A DNA stretch of 38,523 nt from positions 1 through 38,523 of the forward strand of contig CALFJE010000042.1 of NCBI GenBank assembly GCA_937877545.1. The letters run 5' to 3'. Shown piece after piece: positions 24,002 to 33,076 of the stretch. Positions within the stretch are counted from its first letter, which is position 1. Each line of letters starts with the position of its first letter. Source of the DNA: an uncultured Selenomonadales bacterium (GTDB taxonomy: Bacteria; Bacillota; Negativicutes; Selenomonadales; Selenomonadaceae). A program made the translations under genes and the position numbers. Below the pieces are notes generated by a model. It had not been told where the DNA came from. It saw only the letters and a program-made list of their open reading frames with translations, and did no database searches.

Positions 24002-26224
24002 TCAATCCCCCTTAGACCCGCTTATCGGGCGCGTGACGCTGTAAACATTTTCGACGCGCCGCAACTTATTCATAAGCTCGGTAACCTGCGCGGCGTTGTT
24101 GACTTCGACGCCGATATTAACCGTGGAAGTCTTGTTGTTCCTGTTGGGCGCGGCGTGTATCGAATGCAGATTGAGCTTCATCTCGGCGGGCACGGCAATC
24201 AGCTCGGCAAGCACGCCCGTCTTATCCTCGCAGACAATCTCGACCTCAACCGTATAAAATTTATCGTTCGTGCCGTCCCAACTGACCTCAATCATGCGAT
24301 TCACGTCGGCGGCGAAGTTCAAAACGTTGGGGCAATCTGCGCGGTGGACGCTTACTCCGCGCCCGCGAGTGATGTACCCGGCAATTTCGTCACCGGGTAT
24401 CGGGTTGCAACACTTGGCAAGCCGTACAACGATGCCGCTTTCGCCCTCGACCAATACGCCTTGCTCGGAGCGTTTCTGCTTGCGTTCGGGGAGCTGCTTA
24501 ACCTCCTCCAACAGCGCGGACACTTCAGGCGGCGTGCTTTCGGCGCGTTCCTTTTTATGGAGTTCAATCAGTTTCGTTATGACCGAATGCACCGAAGTCC
24601 CGCCGTAGCCTATGCCCGCAAGTAAATCGTCCTCGGCGGCTATGTTCATACGCTTGGCTACCAGCTCCAGCCGATTGTCCTTGAGCAATTCCTTGGGCGC
24701 GTAGCCGAGCTTTTTAATTTCCGCCTCAATCAGCTCGCGCCCGCGTGCTATGTTTTCCTCCCGATTTTCCCGCTTGAACCACGCACGGATTTTTTGCCGC
24801 GTATCGCTCGACGCCACGATATTGAGCCAATCCCGACTCGGTCCGTTGTTGGAGCGATTCGTTACCACCTCCACAAAGTCGCCGTTTTGGAGCTTATACT
24901 CCAGCGGCACGATTCGCCCGTTGACCTTCGCGCCCACGCAGTGATGTCCAACCTCCGTGTGAATGCGATACGCAAAGTCAATCGGATTGGAGCCTTTGGG
25001 CAGGACAACCAGGTCGCGCCCCGGCGTGAAGACAAACACCTCGTCGCTGAAGAAATCCAGCTTCAACGCCTCAAGATATTCCTTCGGGTCTTTAATTTCC
25101 TTTTGGAGCTTAGCCATTTGACGGAGCCAGGAAATTTTCTGGTCGCGGTCGCTGTTGGCGGGCTTGGACGAGCCGCTTTCCTTGTACTTCCAATGCGCCG
25201 CAACGCCGTACTCCGAAATCTTATGCATGGCGAACGTCCGTATCTGAATTTCCAGCGGGTAACCCAACGCCATAACCGTCGTGTGCAACGAACGATAGCC
25301 GTTACTCTTCGGCACCGCGATATAGTCTTTGAATCGCCCCGGTATCGGTCGCCACTTGGAGTGAATCACGCCCAGCACGTTGTAGCAGTCCTTCACGTCG
25401 TCGACCAAAATCCGCACCGCCGACAAGTCGTAAATCTCGCCAATCTCTTTATGGTCGCGCACCATTTTTTTATAAATGCTGTAAAAATGCTTTGCCCGCC
25501 CGCTTATCGACGCGTGAATTTCCAGCTCGTCGAACTCCTCCTCAATCAGCCGCACCGCCTCGCTGATATAAATTTGCCGCTCGCGCCGCTTCTGCTTGAC
25601 GTGCTCGACCAAATCATAATAAATATCCGGCTCCAGATAGCGCAGGCATAAATCCTCCAGCTCCCACTTGATGCTTGAAATGCCCAGCCGATTCGCCAGC
25701 GGCGCATACAGCTCCATTGTCTCCTTGGCGATTCGTTTGCGTTTGTCCTCGCGCATGAACTTTAACGTCCGCATGTTGTGCAGTCGGTCGGCAAGTTTTA
25801 TCAGTATGACGCGCAAGTCTTTTGCCGTCGCGATTATCAGCTTGCGATACGCCTCGATTTGCTGTTGCTCCTTGGTTTGGAAGTAGATTTGCCCGATTTT
25901 GGTCACGCCGTCGATTAGCAATGCGATTTCGCTGCCGAACATGTCTTCTATCTCGTCGAGCGTGAAGAGCGTATCCTCTACCACGTCATGGAGGATTGCG
26001 GCGGCTATCGTCGTGTCGTCGAGTTGCAACTCAGCCAATATCGCCGCCACGTTGAGCGGGTGATTTATGTACGGCTCGCCCGAAACTCGCGTTTGTCCCG
26101 CGTGACCTTCCTTTGCCACCAGATACGCCCGCTCTATCAGCTCCAAATTCGCGTCGGGTTGATAGCTTTTGACCGTGTCCATCAGAAATTTTATCGTGAC
26201 GGGCGGCTTGCCCTTATCGTTCAT
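24002..26224 (-). CDS. RelA/SpoT bifunctional (p)ppGpp synthetase/hydrolase
   Basis: The 740-residue enzyme has the full long-RSH order. An HD hydrolase domain comes first, with AAILHDVVEDT at 76-85 and RLHNMRTL. A synthetase domain follows, with YDLSAVRILVDD, KDYIAVPKSNGYRSLHTTV and EIQIRT. Then come a TGS domain (about 395-455, FVFTPGRDLVVLPKGSNPIDFAY), a helical/CC region (LAKCCNPIPGDEI) and a C-terminal ACT domain. The intact HDxxED shows it should both make and break (p)ppGpp. ATG 26224 lies behind GGAGG. It has its own promoter and no partner gene. Confidence 0.95.
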   Translation of the reverse strand: MNDKGKPPVTIKFLMDTVKSYQPDANLELIERAYLVAKEGHAGQTRVSGEPYINHPLNVAAILAELQLDDTTIAAAILHDVVEDTLFTLDEIEDMFGSEIALLIDGVTKIGQIYFQTKEQQQIEAYRKLIIATAKDLRVILIKLADRLHNMRTLKFMREDKRKRIAKETMELYAPLANRLGISSIKWELEDLCLRYLEPDIYYDLVEHVKQKRRERQIYISEAVRLIEEEFDELEIHASISGRAKHFYSIYKKMVRDHKEIGEIYDLSAVRILVDDVKDCYNVLGVIHSKWRPIPGRFKDYIAVPKSNGYRSLHTTVMALGYPLEIQIRTFAMHKISEYGVAAHWKYKESGSSKPANSDRDQKISWLRQMAKLQKEIKDPKEYLEALKLDFFSDEVFVFTPGRDLVVLPKGSNPIDFAYRIHTEVGHHCVGAKVNGRIVPLEYKLQNGDFVEVVTNRSNNGPSRDWLNIVASSDTRQKIRAWFKRENREENIARGRELIEAEIKKLGYAPKELLKDNRLELVAKRMNIAAEDDLLAGIGYGGTSVHSVITKLIELHKKERAESTPPEVSALLEEVKQLPERKQKRSEQGVLVEGESGIVVRLAKCCNPIPGDEIAGYITRGRGVSVHRADCPNVLNFAADVNRMIEVSWDGTNDKFYTVEVEIVCEDKTGVLAELIAVPAEMKLNLHSIHAAPNRNNKTSTVNIGVEVNNAAQVTELMNKLRRVENVYSVTRPISGSKGD

Positions 26225-26265
26225 GCTTATCGCCTCCGTTGCCTAACGATTTTCCTCCGCCGCTG

Positions 26266-26294
26266 ATTGTACAATTCTTTAAGCTAACTGTCTA
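26266..26294 (-). promoter_or_regulatory. Promoter of the relA/spoT gene
   Basis: Read on the minus strand: TAGACA (26294-26289), 17 bases, TACAAT (26271-26266). The -35 box directly follows the T-run of the terminator for the gene upstream. Confidence 0.65.
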
Positions 26295-26295
26295 C

Positions 26296-26323
26296 AAAAA
26301 AAGCTCCCCGAATATCGAGGAGC
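26296..26323 (-). terminator. Terminator of the glycan gene pair
   Basis: On the minus strand GCTCCTCGA pairs with TCGGGGAGC around a three-base loop and is followed by seven T. It ends the transcript of the DUF4422 gene 13 bases after its stop. Confidence 0.85.
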
Positions 26324-26335
26324 CATTTAAGTGCG

Positions 26336-27850
26336 TCACAAGCCCGGCACTTGCATTATTTCCAATTCCTTGACCCGCAACCGATTTTTTATCAGCCAAA
26401 CCGTCAGCATTCGTTCGGCGAGGAATGACATCAATCTGCGCGGCGTCCATGAAAACTTCTCAAGCGACACTGAATGCAAAACTTCTTCCGTAGCGTCTAT
26501 AAGAAACGAGAACAACCACTTGCAAAAGGCATCAACGACATTTCGACGCGTGACGAACATGTTGCACTTAAAAAGCGTCAGCGAACGCATAACCTGTTCA
26601 AAAGCCTCGACGTAATCGGGTTGGGCTTTGAGCAAATGCTTTTTGATAATGCCCTCGGCGAACGTCGGAAGCTCCGTGCCGCAATCGTTTTGAACGAATT
26701 CGTGTTGAGTCATCATGCCGTAGTAAATCGTCCCTACGAGTATATCGTAACGCTCCAGGAGCTTATTGGCGGCGTCGCGAGTCAGAATTTTATCGTAGGC
26801 AAAGGCGGGGTTGACGGATTCGGTAAAAAATCGGCGGTAGTGCGCCAGCCCGATAACCGTGTGATTGGTATTCTTCCAAACCCAGTAAAGCGCGGTCAGC
26901 TCGTTGATGTAAAGGTTGAGGTGGCTGATATTGTCGCCGGTATTGTCGCCGAGGTAGCCGAGGTCGGGATTGAGGGCGCGTCCCGCGTGAATCATCTTGT
27001 AACCTTCGGGTAGCTTGCCGTCGTGAGGCGCGGGCTTATGCGTGACCACGTAGACGCAGAAATTTTCGGGCGTCGTGTGGCGTCGCAGGAAGAACCAATT
27101 ACCCGCCGCCGTCCGCAAGCCGTCGCCTTTGGAAAAGTTCCGCACGCTGGTCAAAATGTGCCGTTCAAGCTCGGAGCCGTTTCGCGCATAGGTGATAATC
27201 GTGTCGGTATAATCTTCCAGCATGACGAACAGCGAATCGAATTCAATGGGCGCACGTTCGGCGATAAGCGCGGCGTCGTAGCGTTTGAAGCCGACCTCGG
27301 CGAGGCTCTTGTAGGTGTGCGTGTAAATGTTATCGGCGACGGGCGGCAACGGCTCGGCGGCTATGCAGTCAATCTCGGTGAGGTCGTTGTGCATTTTGGT
27401 AAAGAGGTGCCCCTTGGCAAAGTAGCCGTCCACGTCGAGCAGAGTTTTAACCGCGATATTTTTAAGGTGAATCATCAGCAGAATATCGGCGTTCACGTCG
27501 CAGAAAAATTCCGTCGGTGACGCGGCGAATTGGTCTGTCGTTATCAGCTTGGGAGAAAGGATATTTTTTTGGCGGAGGAGGGCGGTAACGATTCGATATT
27601 CGTCGAAGCCGGTAAAAATCAGATAATCGAAGGTGCCGCCTTGAATTGTTTTGCCGAGGTCGTCGGTCGTTTGGATTTTGCCGTCGAGGTAACATTTGCC
27701 GTCTTGCGGGAAATTGAGCATTTGCCCGTCGACCTCGCCGAAGAATTTCACCTTGCCGACGATTTTATAGGGGCGATTGCCGACTTGCGCCGATAACGCC
27801 GATTCTTCGCCGCAAAGCAAAATCTTTGGTACGAATTGCGGTTTATTCAT
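26336..27850 (-). CDS. DUF4422 family glycosyltransferase-like protein
   Basis: The C-terminal half (about 265-490) is a DUF4422 domain, marked by DNTGDNISHLNLYINELTAL and VWKNTNHTVIGLAHYRRFF. This family is linked to capsule, O-antigen and teichoic-type glycan synthesis. The first 250 residues hold an added domain with a nucleotide-binding-like opening (KILLCGEES), whose role I do not recognise. AAAGGAGG sits 5 bases before ATG 27850. It follows the broken DUF1919-like gene by 35 bases and is probably in the same transcript. Confidence 0.78.
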   Translation of the reverse strand: MNKPQFVPKILLCGEESALSAQVGNRPYKIVGKVKFFGEVDGQMLNFPQDGKCYLDGKIQTTDDLGKTIQGGTFDYLIFTGFDEYRIVTALLRQKNILSPKLITTDQFAASPTEFFCDVNADILLMIHLKNIAVKTLLDVDGYFAKGHLFTKMHNDLTEIDCIAAEPLPPVADNIYTHTYKSLAEVGFKRYDAALIAERAPIEFDSLFVMLEDYTDTIITYARNGSELERHILTSVRNFSKGDGLRTAAGNWFFLRRHTTPENFCVYVVTHKPAPHDGKLPEGYKMIHAGRALNPDLGYLGDNTGDNISHLNLYINELTALYWVWKNTNHTVIGLAHYRRFFTESVNPAFAYDKILTRDAANKLLERYDILVGTIYYGMMTQHEFVQNDCGTELPTFAEGIIKKHLLKAQPDYVEAFEQVMRSLTLFKCNMFVTRRNVVDAFCKWLFSFLIDATEEVLHSVSLEKFSWTPRRLMSFLAERMLTVWLIKNRLRVKELEIMQVPGL

Positions 27851-27885
27851 TGTAGCCTCCTTTGCAGAGTAAATTTATTGTCGAA

Positions 27886-28786
27886 TCACATATCAATCAG
27901 CGGCGTTTTCTTGCCGTAGAGGAGCATGTCAAACGGATCGTAGTAAAAAACGAACGCCTTTGCAAAATCATTGGCAACCTCTGTAAATGCGGCTTGTTTG
28001 CTCAGTTTGCGATTGATGTAGTACGCCGAATCCAAATCCGACTTGAAAGGCACGAAGCAAATTTTCTTGCCATATGGGAGCGCGTCAAATTGTTCCAGAA
28101 TCTTTTCGTCCTCGGTGCACATAACCGCAAGCAAGTTGTACCAATTAATCCGCGCCTTGCGTTCATGCCACTTAGCAAAAGCGTCCTCTTTGGTGTAATA
28201 ATGCAACATGCTTACGACGACGTTTCCGAGTTTGAAGACCGGATAATCGTGGTTGCCGTTATGATAGAATTTGGTTTCTTGAAACTCGAAATCTTCCTCT
28301 AAGTAAACACGCGGGGCGCGAGCAAACTTTACAAAATCTTGAGCACTCAAGAACATGTTGACAAAGGGCGAACGAAACGGCAAGCCGAGAGAATTACTTA
28401 TCAAGCCGCCGAAACAGTTCATGGAGAAAATCGACAGGCGGGAGCGTTGGAGCTTGCGATACTTGTCGAGCGTGAAGCCGGGGATACAAGCGATCCAATC
28501 GCCCAAAAGTTTGTCTTCGGGCAAACGGAGTTGTCGGGCGGCTTGCGTGATTCTGCTCATGCCGATTTCTTTTGCGCCGACGACGAGCAATAAATCATAA
28601 TCCCCCCCCGTCAACCTTATCGAGCGGGAGGAAGGTAACCTTTTTGCCGTCCTTGGCGAGCTGAATGGGCGCGTTCGCCGTCACCCCGACGAGTTCAAGC
28701 CCGTTGTGTTGACGCTCCAGAATGTTAATCGCGCCGTTGAAAAATCTGCCGTCGTTCGAGACGACCCATATCAAAGCCTTAAGCAT
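27886..28786 (-). pseudogene. DUF1919-like glycan biosynthesis protein, frameshifted at a poly-G tract
   Basis: Two frames make one gene. The first runs from ATG 28786 (behind AAAGGA) and encodes a nucleotide-binding-like start (LKALIWVVSNDG). It meets a stop at 28595, just after KVDGGGL. The second frame continues from the same point as GGDYDLLLVVGAKEIG and carries the DUF1919-type core (FSMNCFGGLISNSLGL then SPFVNMFLSAQDFVKF) to 27886. The switch lies in a run of eight G; seven would restore one reading frame of about 300 residues. Either the gene is phase-variable, inactive, or the run was misread. The family is linked to exopolysaccharide synthesis. Confidence 0.75.
28602..28609. repeat. 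Homopolymer tract G8/C8 inside a coding gene
   Basis: Eight C on the plus strand (eight G in the gene). It is the longest G/C run I noticed in the window and sits exactly at the frameshift. Confidence 0.95.
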
Positions 28787-28876
28787 TTCAAATCCTTTCC
28801 ACGGCAACCCGCTTTAAAAGAGGGGGAACAGCTGTCGCGCCGAACCCTCCGCCTTCGGGAAGCCGTATAACCGCAT

Positions 28877-31800
28877 TCAAACTCTCTCCACGGCAAGCAG
28901 AATTATTTCGCCGTTGATGTCCCACTCTTTGGCGGCGGCGTTTTCCGTGAAGACAATTTCGTTCGCAAGCGTGACCGCCATAATCTCCGGCGCGTTGCCC
29001 GTCATAATCGTTTCCAACTTGTCGTTGCCCGCCGCGTAAATCCTAATCCTGTCCGTGACCTCGAAGTCGCTCTCGCGGCGCATGACCTGCACCTTGCTGA
29101 TAATCTCTCGGACAAAGCCCTCCTCAATCAGTTCGGGCGTCAGCGTCGTCGAAAGGGCTATCGAAACGTCGCCCTCGCTTTGGCAGTTGAAGCCCTCGCT
29201 CTGCGTGATTGTAATTTCGATGTCCTCCGCCGTCAAAGTGATGTCGCCGATTTTAAGTTCGCCCGTCTTGTCAAGCTCAAGCTTAGCCGCGTGACCGTCC
29301 AGCTCCGCCAAAGCCGCCTTGACCTCGCCGATACGCTTGCCGACCTTTTTGCCAAGCACGCGGAAATTCGGCTTGAAGTTGTACTTAATGAACTCGCCCA
29401 TATCTGCGCGGAATTCGACGCGCTTAACGTTCAGCTCGTCGGCGATAATCTCAACGAAAAACTCAGGCAAAGCCGCCGCCTTAACGAACATGTTCGCCAC
29501 GGGTTGACGATTCTTGATGTTAGCCGCATTACGCGCCGCACGCCCCAACACGACGATTTTCAAGACCTCGTCCATATTGCGCTCAAGGTCGGCGTCGATA
29601 AAGCGTTCGTCGGCAGTCGGATAGTCGCACAGGTGAACGCTTTCGGGAGCTGCCGTGTCGATTGAACAGACCAGGTTGTGATAAATGTTTTCCGTGATAA
29701 ACGGCACCATGGGAGCCGCCGCCTTAGCCAAAGTGACCAGCGCGGTGTAGAGCGTCATGTAGGCGTTAATCTTGTCCTGCTCCATGCCCTTAGCCCAGAA
29801 ACGCGCCCGACTCCTGCGAACGTACCAGTTGCTCAGCTCGTCTACAAAATCTTGCAACGCCCGCGCAGATTCGGGAACCTTGTAGTTGGCAAGCGCGTCG
29901 TCGACAGTCTTAACCATAGTGTTCAGCCGCGACAGGAGCCACTTATCCATGACGCTAAGCTTGTCGTAGTCGAGCGTGTACTTTGTGGCGTCGAAATCGT
30001 CAATGTTGGCGTAAAGCACGAAGAACGCATAAGTATTCCACAGCGTGCCAAGGAATTTGCGTTGCCCCTCGACAACCGCGTCGTCATGAAAACGATTCGG
30101 GAGCCAAGGCGCGGAGTTTTCGTAAAAGTACCAGCGGATAGCATCGGCTCCGTGCTTAGCCAAAGTCTCCATGGGCGCGACCGCATTGCCTTTGGACTTT
30201 GACATTTTCTGCCCGTCTTTGTCGAGCACCAAGCCCAAAACGATACAATTCTTAAAGGCGGTGTCGTCGAAAATCAGCGTGGAAATAGCCATGAGCGAAT
30301 AGAACCAGCCGCGGGTTTGGTCGACAGCCTCGCTTATGAAGTCGGCGGGGAAATGCTCCTCGAAAATCTGCTTGTTCTCGAACGGGTAATGCCATTGCGC
30401 AAACGGCATTGCGCCCGAATCAAACCAGCAATCTATGACTTCGGGGACACGATGCATTTCCTTGCCGCACTTCGGACACGGGAACGTTACCTTGTCGATA
30501 TACGGGCGGTGCAATTCAATATCGTCGGGGCAATTCGACGACAGCTCCTTAAGCTCCGCGATTGAGCCGATTGAATGTTGATGCCCGCACTCGCATTCCC
30601 AAATGTTGAGCGGCGTGCCCCAGTAGCGGTTGCGCGAAATGCCCCAATCTTGCACGTGCTCCAACCAATCGCCGAAGCGTCCCTTGCCAATCGTCGGCGG
30701 GATCCAGTTGACTTTAGCGTTATTCTTAAGCAAATCGTCCTTAACCGCCGTCATCTTGATGAACCACGATTCGCGGGCGTAGTAAATCAGCGGGGTGTCG
30801 CAACGCCAACAATGCGGATAACTGTGTTCAAACGGCGGAGCCTTGAACAGCTTGCCCGACTGCTTTAAATCCTTAAGAATCAACGGGTCGGCGTCCTTAA
30901 CGAAGGTGCCCGCCCATTTAGTTTCGGCAGTCATGTTGCCCTTGCCGTCGACGAACTGCACGAACGGAATATCGTATTTGCGGCAGACGCGGTTATCGTC
31001 CTCGCCGAACGCGGGGGCGCAGTGGACTATGCCGGTGCCGTCCTCGGTGGTGACGTAATCGTCGCAGGTGACGTAGTGCGCCGCCTTGCCCGAACGTTTA
31101 ACTGTCTCGTCGGCAAAGGGATACAGCGGCTCGTACTTTTTATATTCAAGCTCCGCGCCCTTGTATCGCGTTAAGACCGTCCGCTCGCCCGCCACGCCTT
31201 CAAACACGCTGTCGACCAAAGCCTCAGCCAGGATATAAACCGTGTCGCCGACTTGAATTTTAACGTAATCGACCTTCGGATTGACGCACAAGCACAAGTT
31301 GGAGGGCAAAGTCCAAGGCGTCGTCGTCCACGCCAGGAAGTAGGCATCCTCGCCCGCCACCTTGAACTTGACGACCGCCGAACGCTCCTTTACGTCCTTG
31401 TAGCCCAGCGCGACCTCGTGACTGGACAGCGGCGTCCCGCAACGCGGACAATACGGAACGACTTTGTGCCCCTTGTACAGCAAGCCCTTATCCCAAATCT
31501 GCTTGAGTGCCCACCATTCCGATTCAATGTAATAATTTTCGTAGGTGATATACGGATGCTCCATATCCGCCCAAAAGCCCACGACGCCCGAAAATTCTTC
31601 CCACATGGCTTTGTACTTCCAGACGGATTCGCGGCATTTCTTTATGAAGGGCTCCATACCGTAAGCCTCGATTTGCTCCTTGCCGTTAATGCCGATGAGC
31701 TTTTCGACCTCCAGCTCGACGGGCAAGCCGTGAGTATCCCAGCCGGCTTTGCGCAAGACTTTCTGCCCCTTCATGGAGTGATAGCGCGGGAACAAATCCT

Positions 31801-31996
31801 TAATGACACGCGTCAAGACGTGCCCGATATGCGGCTGTCCGTTGGCGGTCGGCGGACCGTCGTAAAACGTATAGTCTTCGCAACCGTCGCGGTTATCGAT
31901 TGCCTTCTGCGCGATGTCATTTTCAGCCCAAAATTGCTCGACTTCTTTCTCGCGGCTCGCGAAGTTCAAATTGGTATCAACCTTGCGATAAAGCAT
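28877..31996 (-). CDS. ileS: Isoleucyl-tRNA synthetase, IleS2 (long, eukaryote-like) type
   Basis: The 1039-residue class I synthetase has the HIGH motif as PHIGH in GPPTANGQPHIGHVL, the KMSKSKGN loop, and the editing domain with TTPWTLPSN and GTGIVHCAPAFGEDD. Signatures such as GWDTHGLPVELEVEK and KVVPYCPRCGTPLSSHEVA, the length above 1000, and the C-terminal extension without the zinc finger of short IleRS place it in the IleS2 group. That group is known for natural mupirocin insensitivity. AAAGGAGG lies 7 bases before ATG 31996. No T-box leader is evident; a plain promoter lies 28 to 56 bases upstream. Confidence 0.95.
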   Translation of the reverse strand: MLYRKVDTNLNFASREKEVEQFWAENDIAQKAIDNRDGCEDYTFYDGPPTANGQPHIGHVLTRVIKDLFPRYHSMKGQKVLRKAGWDTHGLPVELEVEKLIGINGKEQIEAYGMEPFIKKCRESVWKYKAMWEEFSGVVGFWADMEHPYITYENYYIESEWWALKQIWDKGLLYKGHKVVPYCPRCGTPLSSHEVALGYKDVKERSAVVKFKVAGEDAYFLAWTTTPWTLPSNLCLCVNPKVDYVKIQVGDTVYILAEALVDSVFEGVAGERTVLTRYKGAELEYKKYEPLYPFADETVKRSGKAAHYVTCDDYVTTEDGTGIVHCAPAFGEDDNRVCRKYDIPFVQFVDGKGNMTAETKWAGTFVKDADPLILKDLKQSGKLFKAPPFEHSYPHCWRCDTPLIYYARESWFIKMTAVKDDLLKNNAKVNWIPPTIGKGRFGDWLEHVQDWGISRNRYWGTPLNIWECECGHQHSIGSIAELKELSSNCPDDIELHRPYIDKVTFPCPKCGKEMHRVPEVIDCWFDSGAMPFAQWHYPFENKQIFEEHFPADFISEAVDQTRGWFYSLMAISTLIFDDTAFKNCIVLGLVLDKDGQKMSKSKGNAVAPMETLAKHGADAIRWYFYENSAPWLPNRFHDDAVVEGQRKFLGTLWNTYAFFVLYANIDDFDATKYTLDYDKLSVMDKWLLSRLNTMVKTVDDALANYKVPESARALQDFVDELSNWYVRRSRARFWAKGMEQDKINAYMTLYTALVTLAKAAAPMVPFITENIYHNLVCSIDTAAPESVHLCDYPTADERFIDADLERNMDEVLKIVVLGRAARNAANIKNRQPVANMFVKAAALPEFFVEIIADELNVKRVEFRADMGEFIKYNFKPNFRVLGKKVGKRIGEVKAALAELDGHAAKLELDKTGELKIGDITLTAEDIEITITQSEGFNCQSEGDVSIALSTTLTPELIEEGFVREIISKVQVMRRESDFEVTDRIRIYAAGNDKLETIMTGNAPEIMAVTLANEIVFTENAAAKEWDINGEIILLAVERV

Positions 31997-32023
31997 TTAA
32001 CATCCTCCTTTGTCAATGCGGCA

Positions 32024-32052
32024 AGTTTAATTCATTTGCGCAACTTTATCAA
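32024..32052 (-). promoter_or_regulatory. Promoter of ileS
   Basis: Read on the minus strand: TTGATA (32052-32047), 17 bases, TAAACT (32029-32024). The short distance to the start leaves no room for a T-box. Confidence 0.55.
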
Positions 32053-32166
32053 GCCGCAACGCCTTTGCATAAAAAACATTAGCCGCGTCGAAGAAAATTT
32101 TGGTGTCCGCGCAGGATTGAAGATTTTTGGCGCGAAGTCTACAAGACATTTAGGGAGGAATTGACG

Positions 32167-32844
32167 ATGAGCAAACATTGTATCGCATTCAAGCTGAATT
32201 ACTGCAACGGCGGCGCGAATTCGGATTGTATCGGCTTTCGCGGAATTTGCAACGACGCTCTCATTGACTACAACGTAAACATTGCCGGGCGCGGTTGGTG
32301 TTCGCACAGAGATAATTTTTGCAGAAAATATTTGGAAGGAAAAATTTCGCGTGAAGAATTGGAGCGCAAATGGTTAGACGAAGATTCGGGTTTTTGCAAT
32401 GAAAGCGTCACGTTGAGCGAAAAATATTACAGTTGGTTTGCGGAGGCGGGTTGGGGCGGCAATCCTCAGCATCCGTTTAGAATTATCAATAAAGATTTGG
32501 CGGGACATCTTTGCGTTTTGACGACGGTATATCCGAATATGTCTGATTTGGGGCGTTTTGTCTTCGCAATGTTCGTGATTAAGGGCGTCTGTGACGGCGG
32601 CGACGACCGCCCGGATTATGTTGAGGCTGATGATTATTGGCGGCTGGAGTTTCGTCCGAACGAAGCCACTCAGATAAAGTTTTGGGATACATTTTCGGGC
32701 AAACCGCCTTGGCGGCAAGGTTTGTTCAGATACTTTGACGACGCAACGGCGGTTAAGTTTTTGGAGCGGGCTATTGAAGGCAAGCGCGGCACGCCCGAAG
32801 AAGATTTTGCCAAGGAGTTTTTGAAGCAGTACCCATACAAATAA
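32167..32844 (+). CDS. Unrecognised cysteine-rich soluble protein
   Basis: Start at ATG 32167 with GGAGG 8 bases upstream; the TTG at 32161 is too close. The 225-residue protein has seven Cys in its first 80 residues (near positions 4, 13, 21, 28, 46, 52 and 77), within CIGFRGICND and GRGWCSHRDNFCRKYL. They could bind a metal. The middle has HLCVLTTVYPNMSDLGRFVF and many aromatic residues. No signal peptide or membrane helix. The gene is more AT-rich and uses different codons from the kor genes next to it, so it may be acquired. I do not recognise the family. Confidence 0.65.
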   Translation: MSKHCIAFKLNYCNGGANSDCIGFRGICNDALIDYNVNIAGRGWCSHRDNFCRKYLEGKISREELERKWLDEDSGFCNESVTLSEKYYSWFAEAGWGGNPQHPFRIINKDLAGHLCVLTTVYPNMSDLGRFVFAMFVIKGVCDGGDDRPDYVEADDYWRLEFRPNEATQIKFWDTFSGKPPWRQGLFRYFDDATAVKFLERAIEGKRGTPEEDFAKEFLKQYPYK

Positions 32845-32866
32845 TTTCAGCAAAGGAGAGAGCTGT

Positions 32867-33076
32867 ATGAAGTCTGAATTCACGCTGAAGCTTGAGCGGT
32901 GCAAGGGCTGCGGCATTTGCGTATCGTTTTGCCCGAAGCAGGTTTTGGCATTGGACACGCTCGGCAAAGTGTACGTGGCGCACCACGAGAATTGCATAGC
33001 GTGCGGGCAATGTGAGCTGCGTTGCCCCGACTATGCGATTTTCATGGACAAAGTTAAAAAGGAGGCGGCGAAATGA
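32867..33076 (+). CDS. korD: 2-oxoacid:ferredoxin oxidoreductase, delta (ferredoxin) subunit
   Basis: The 69-residue protein holds two [4Fe-4S] motifs, CKGCGICVSFCP and CIACGQCELRCP, the normal pattern of the ferredoxin-like subunit. It passes electrons from the catalytic subunits. AAAGGAGAG precedes ATG 32867. Its stop overlaps the korA ATG (ATGA). Together with the next three genes it forms a korDABC operon. Confidence 0.9.
   Translation: MKSEFTLKLERCKGCGICVSFCPKQVLALDTLGKVYVAHHENCIACGQCELRCPDYAIFMDKVKKEAAK

Noticed and set aside
23814..24005. A 63-codon minus-strand gene between relA and the DUF3084 gene
   Set aside because: It lies wholly in the composite hairpin element and ends inside the heptamer array; no ribosome binding site.
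31997..32160. T-box leader before ileS
   Set aside because: No T-box core sequence, no terminator hairpin, and a plain promoter sits only 28 bases before the start codon.
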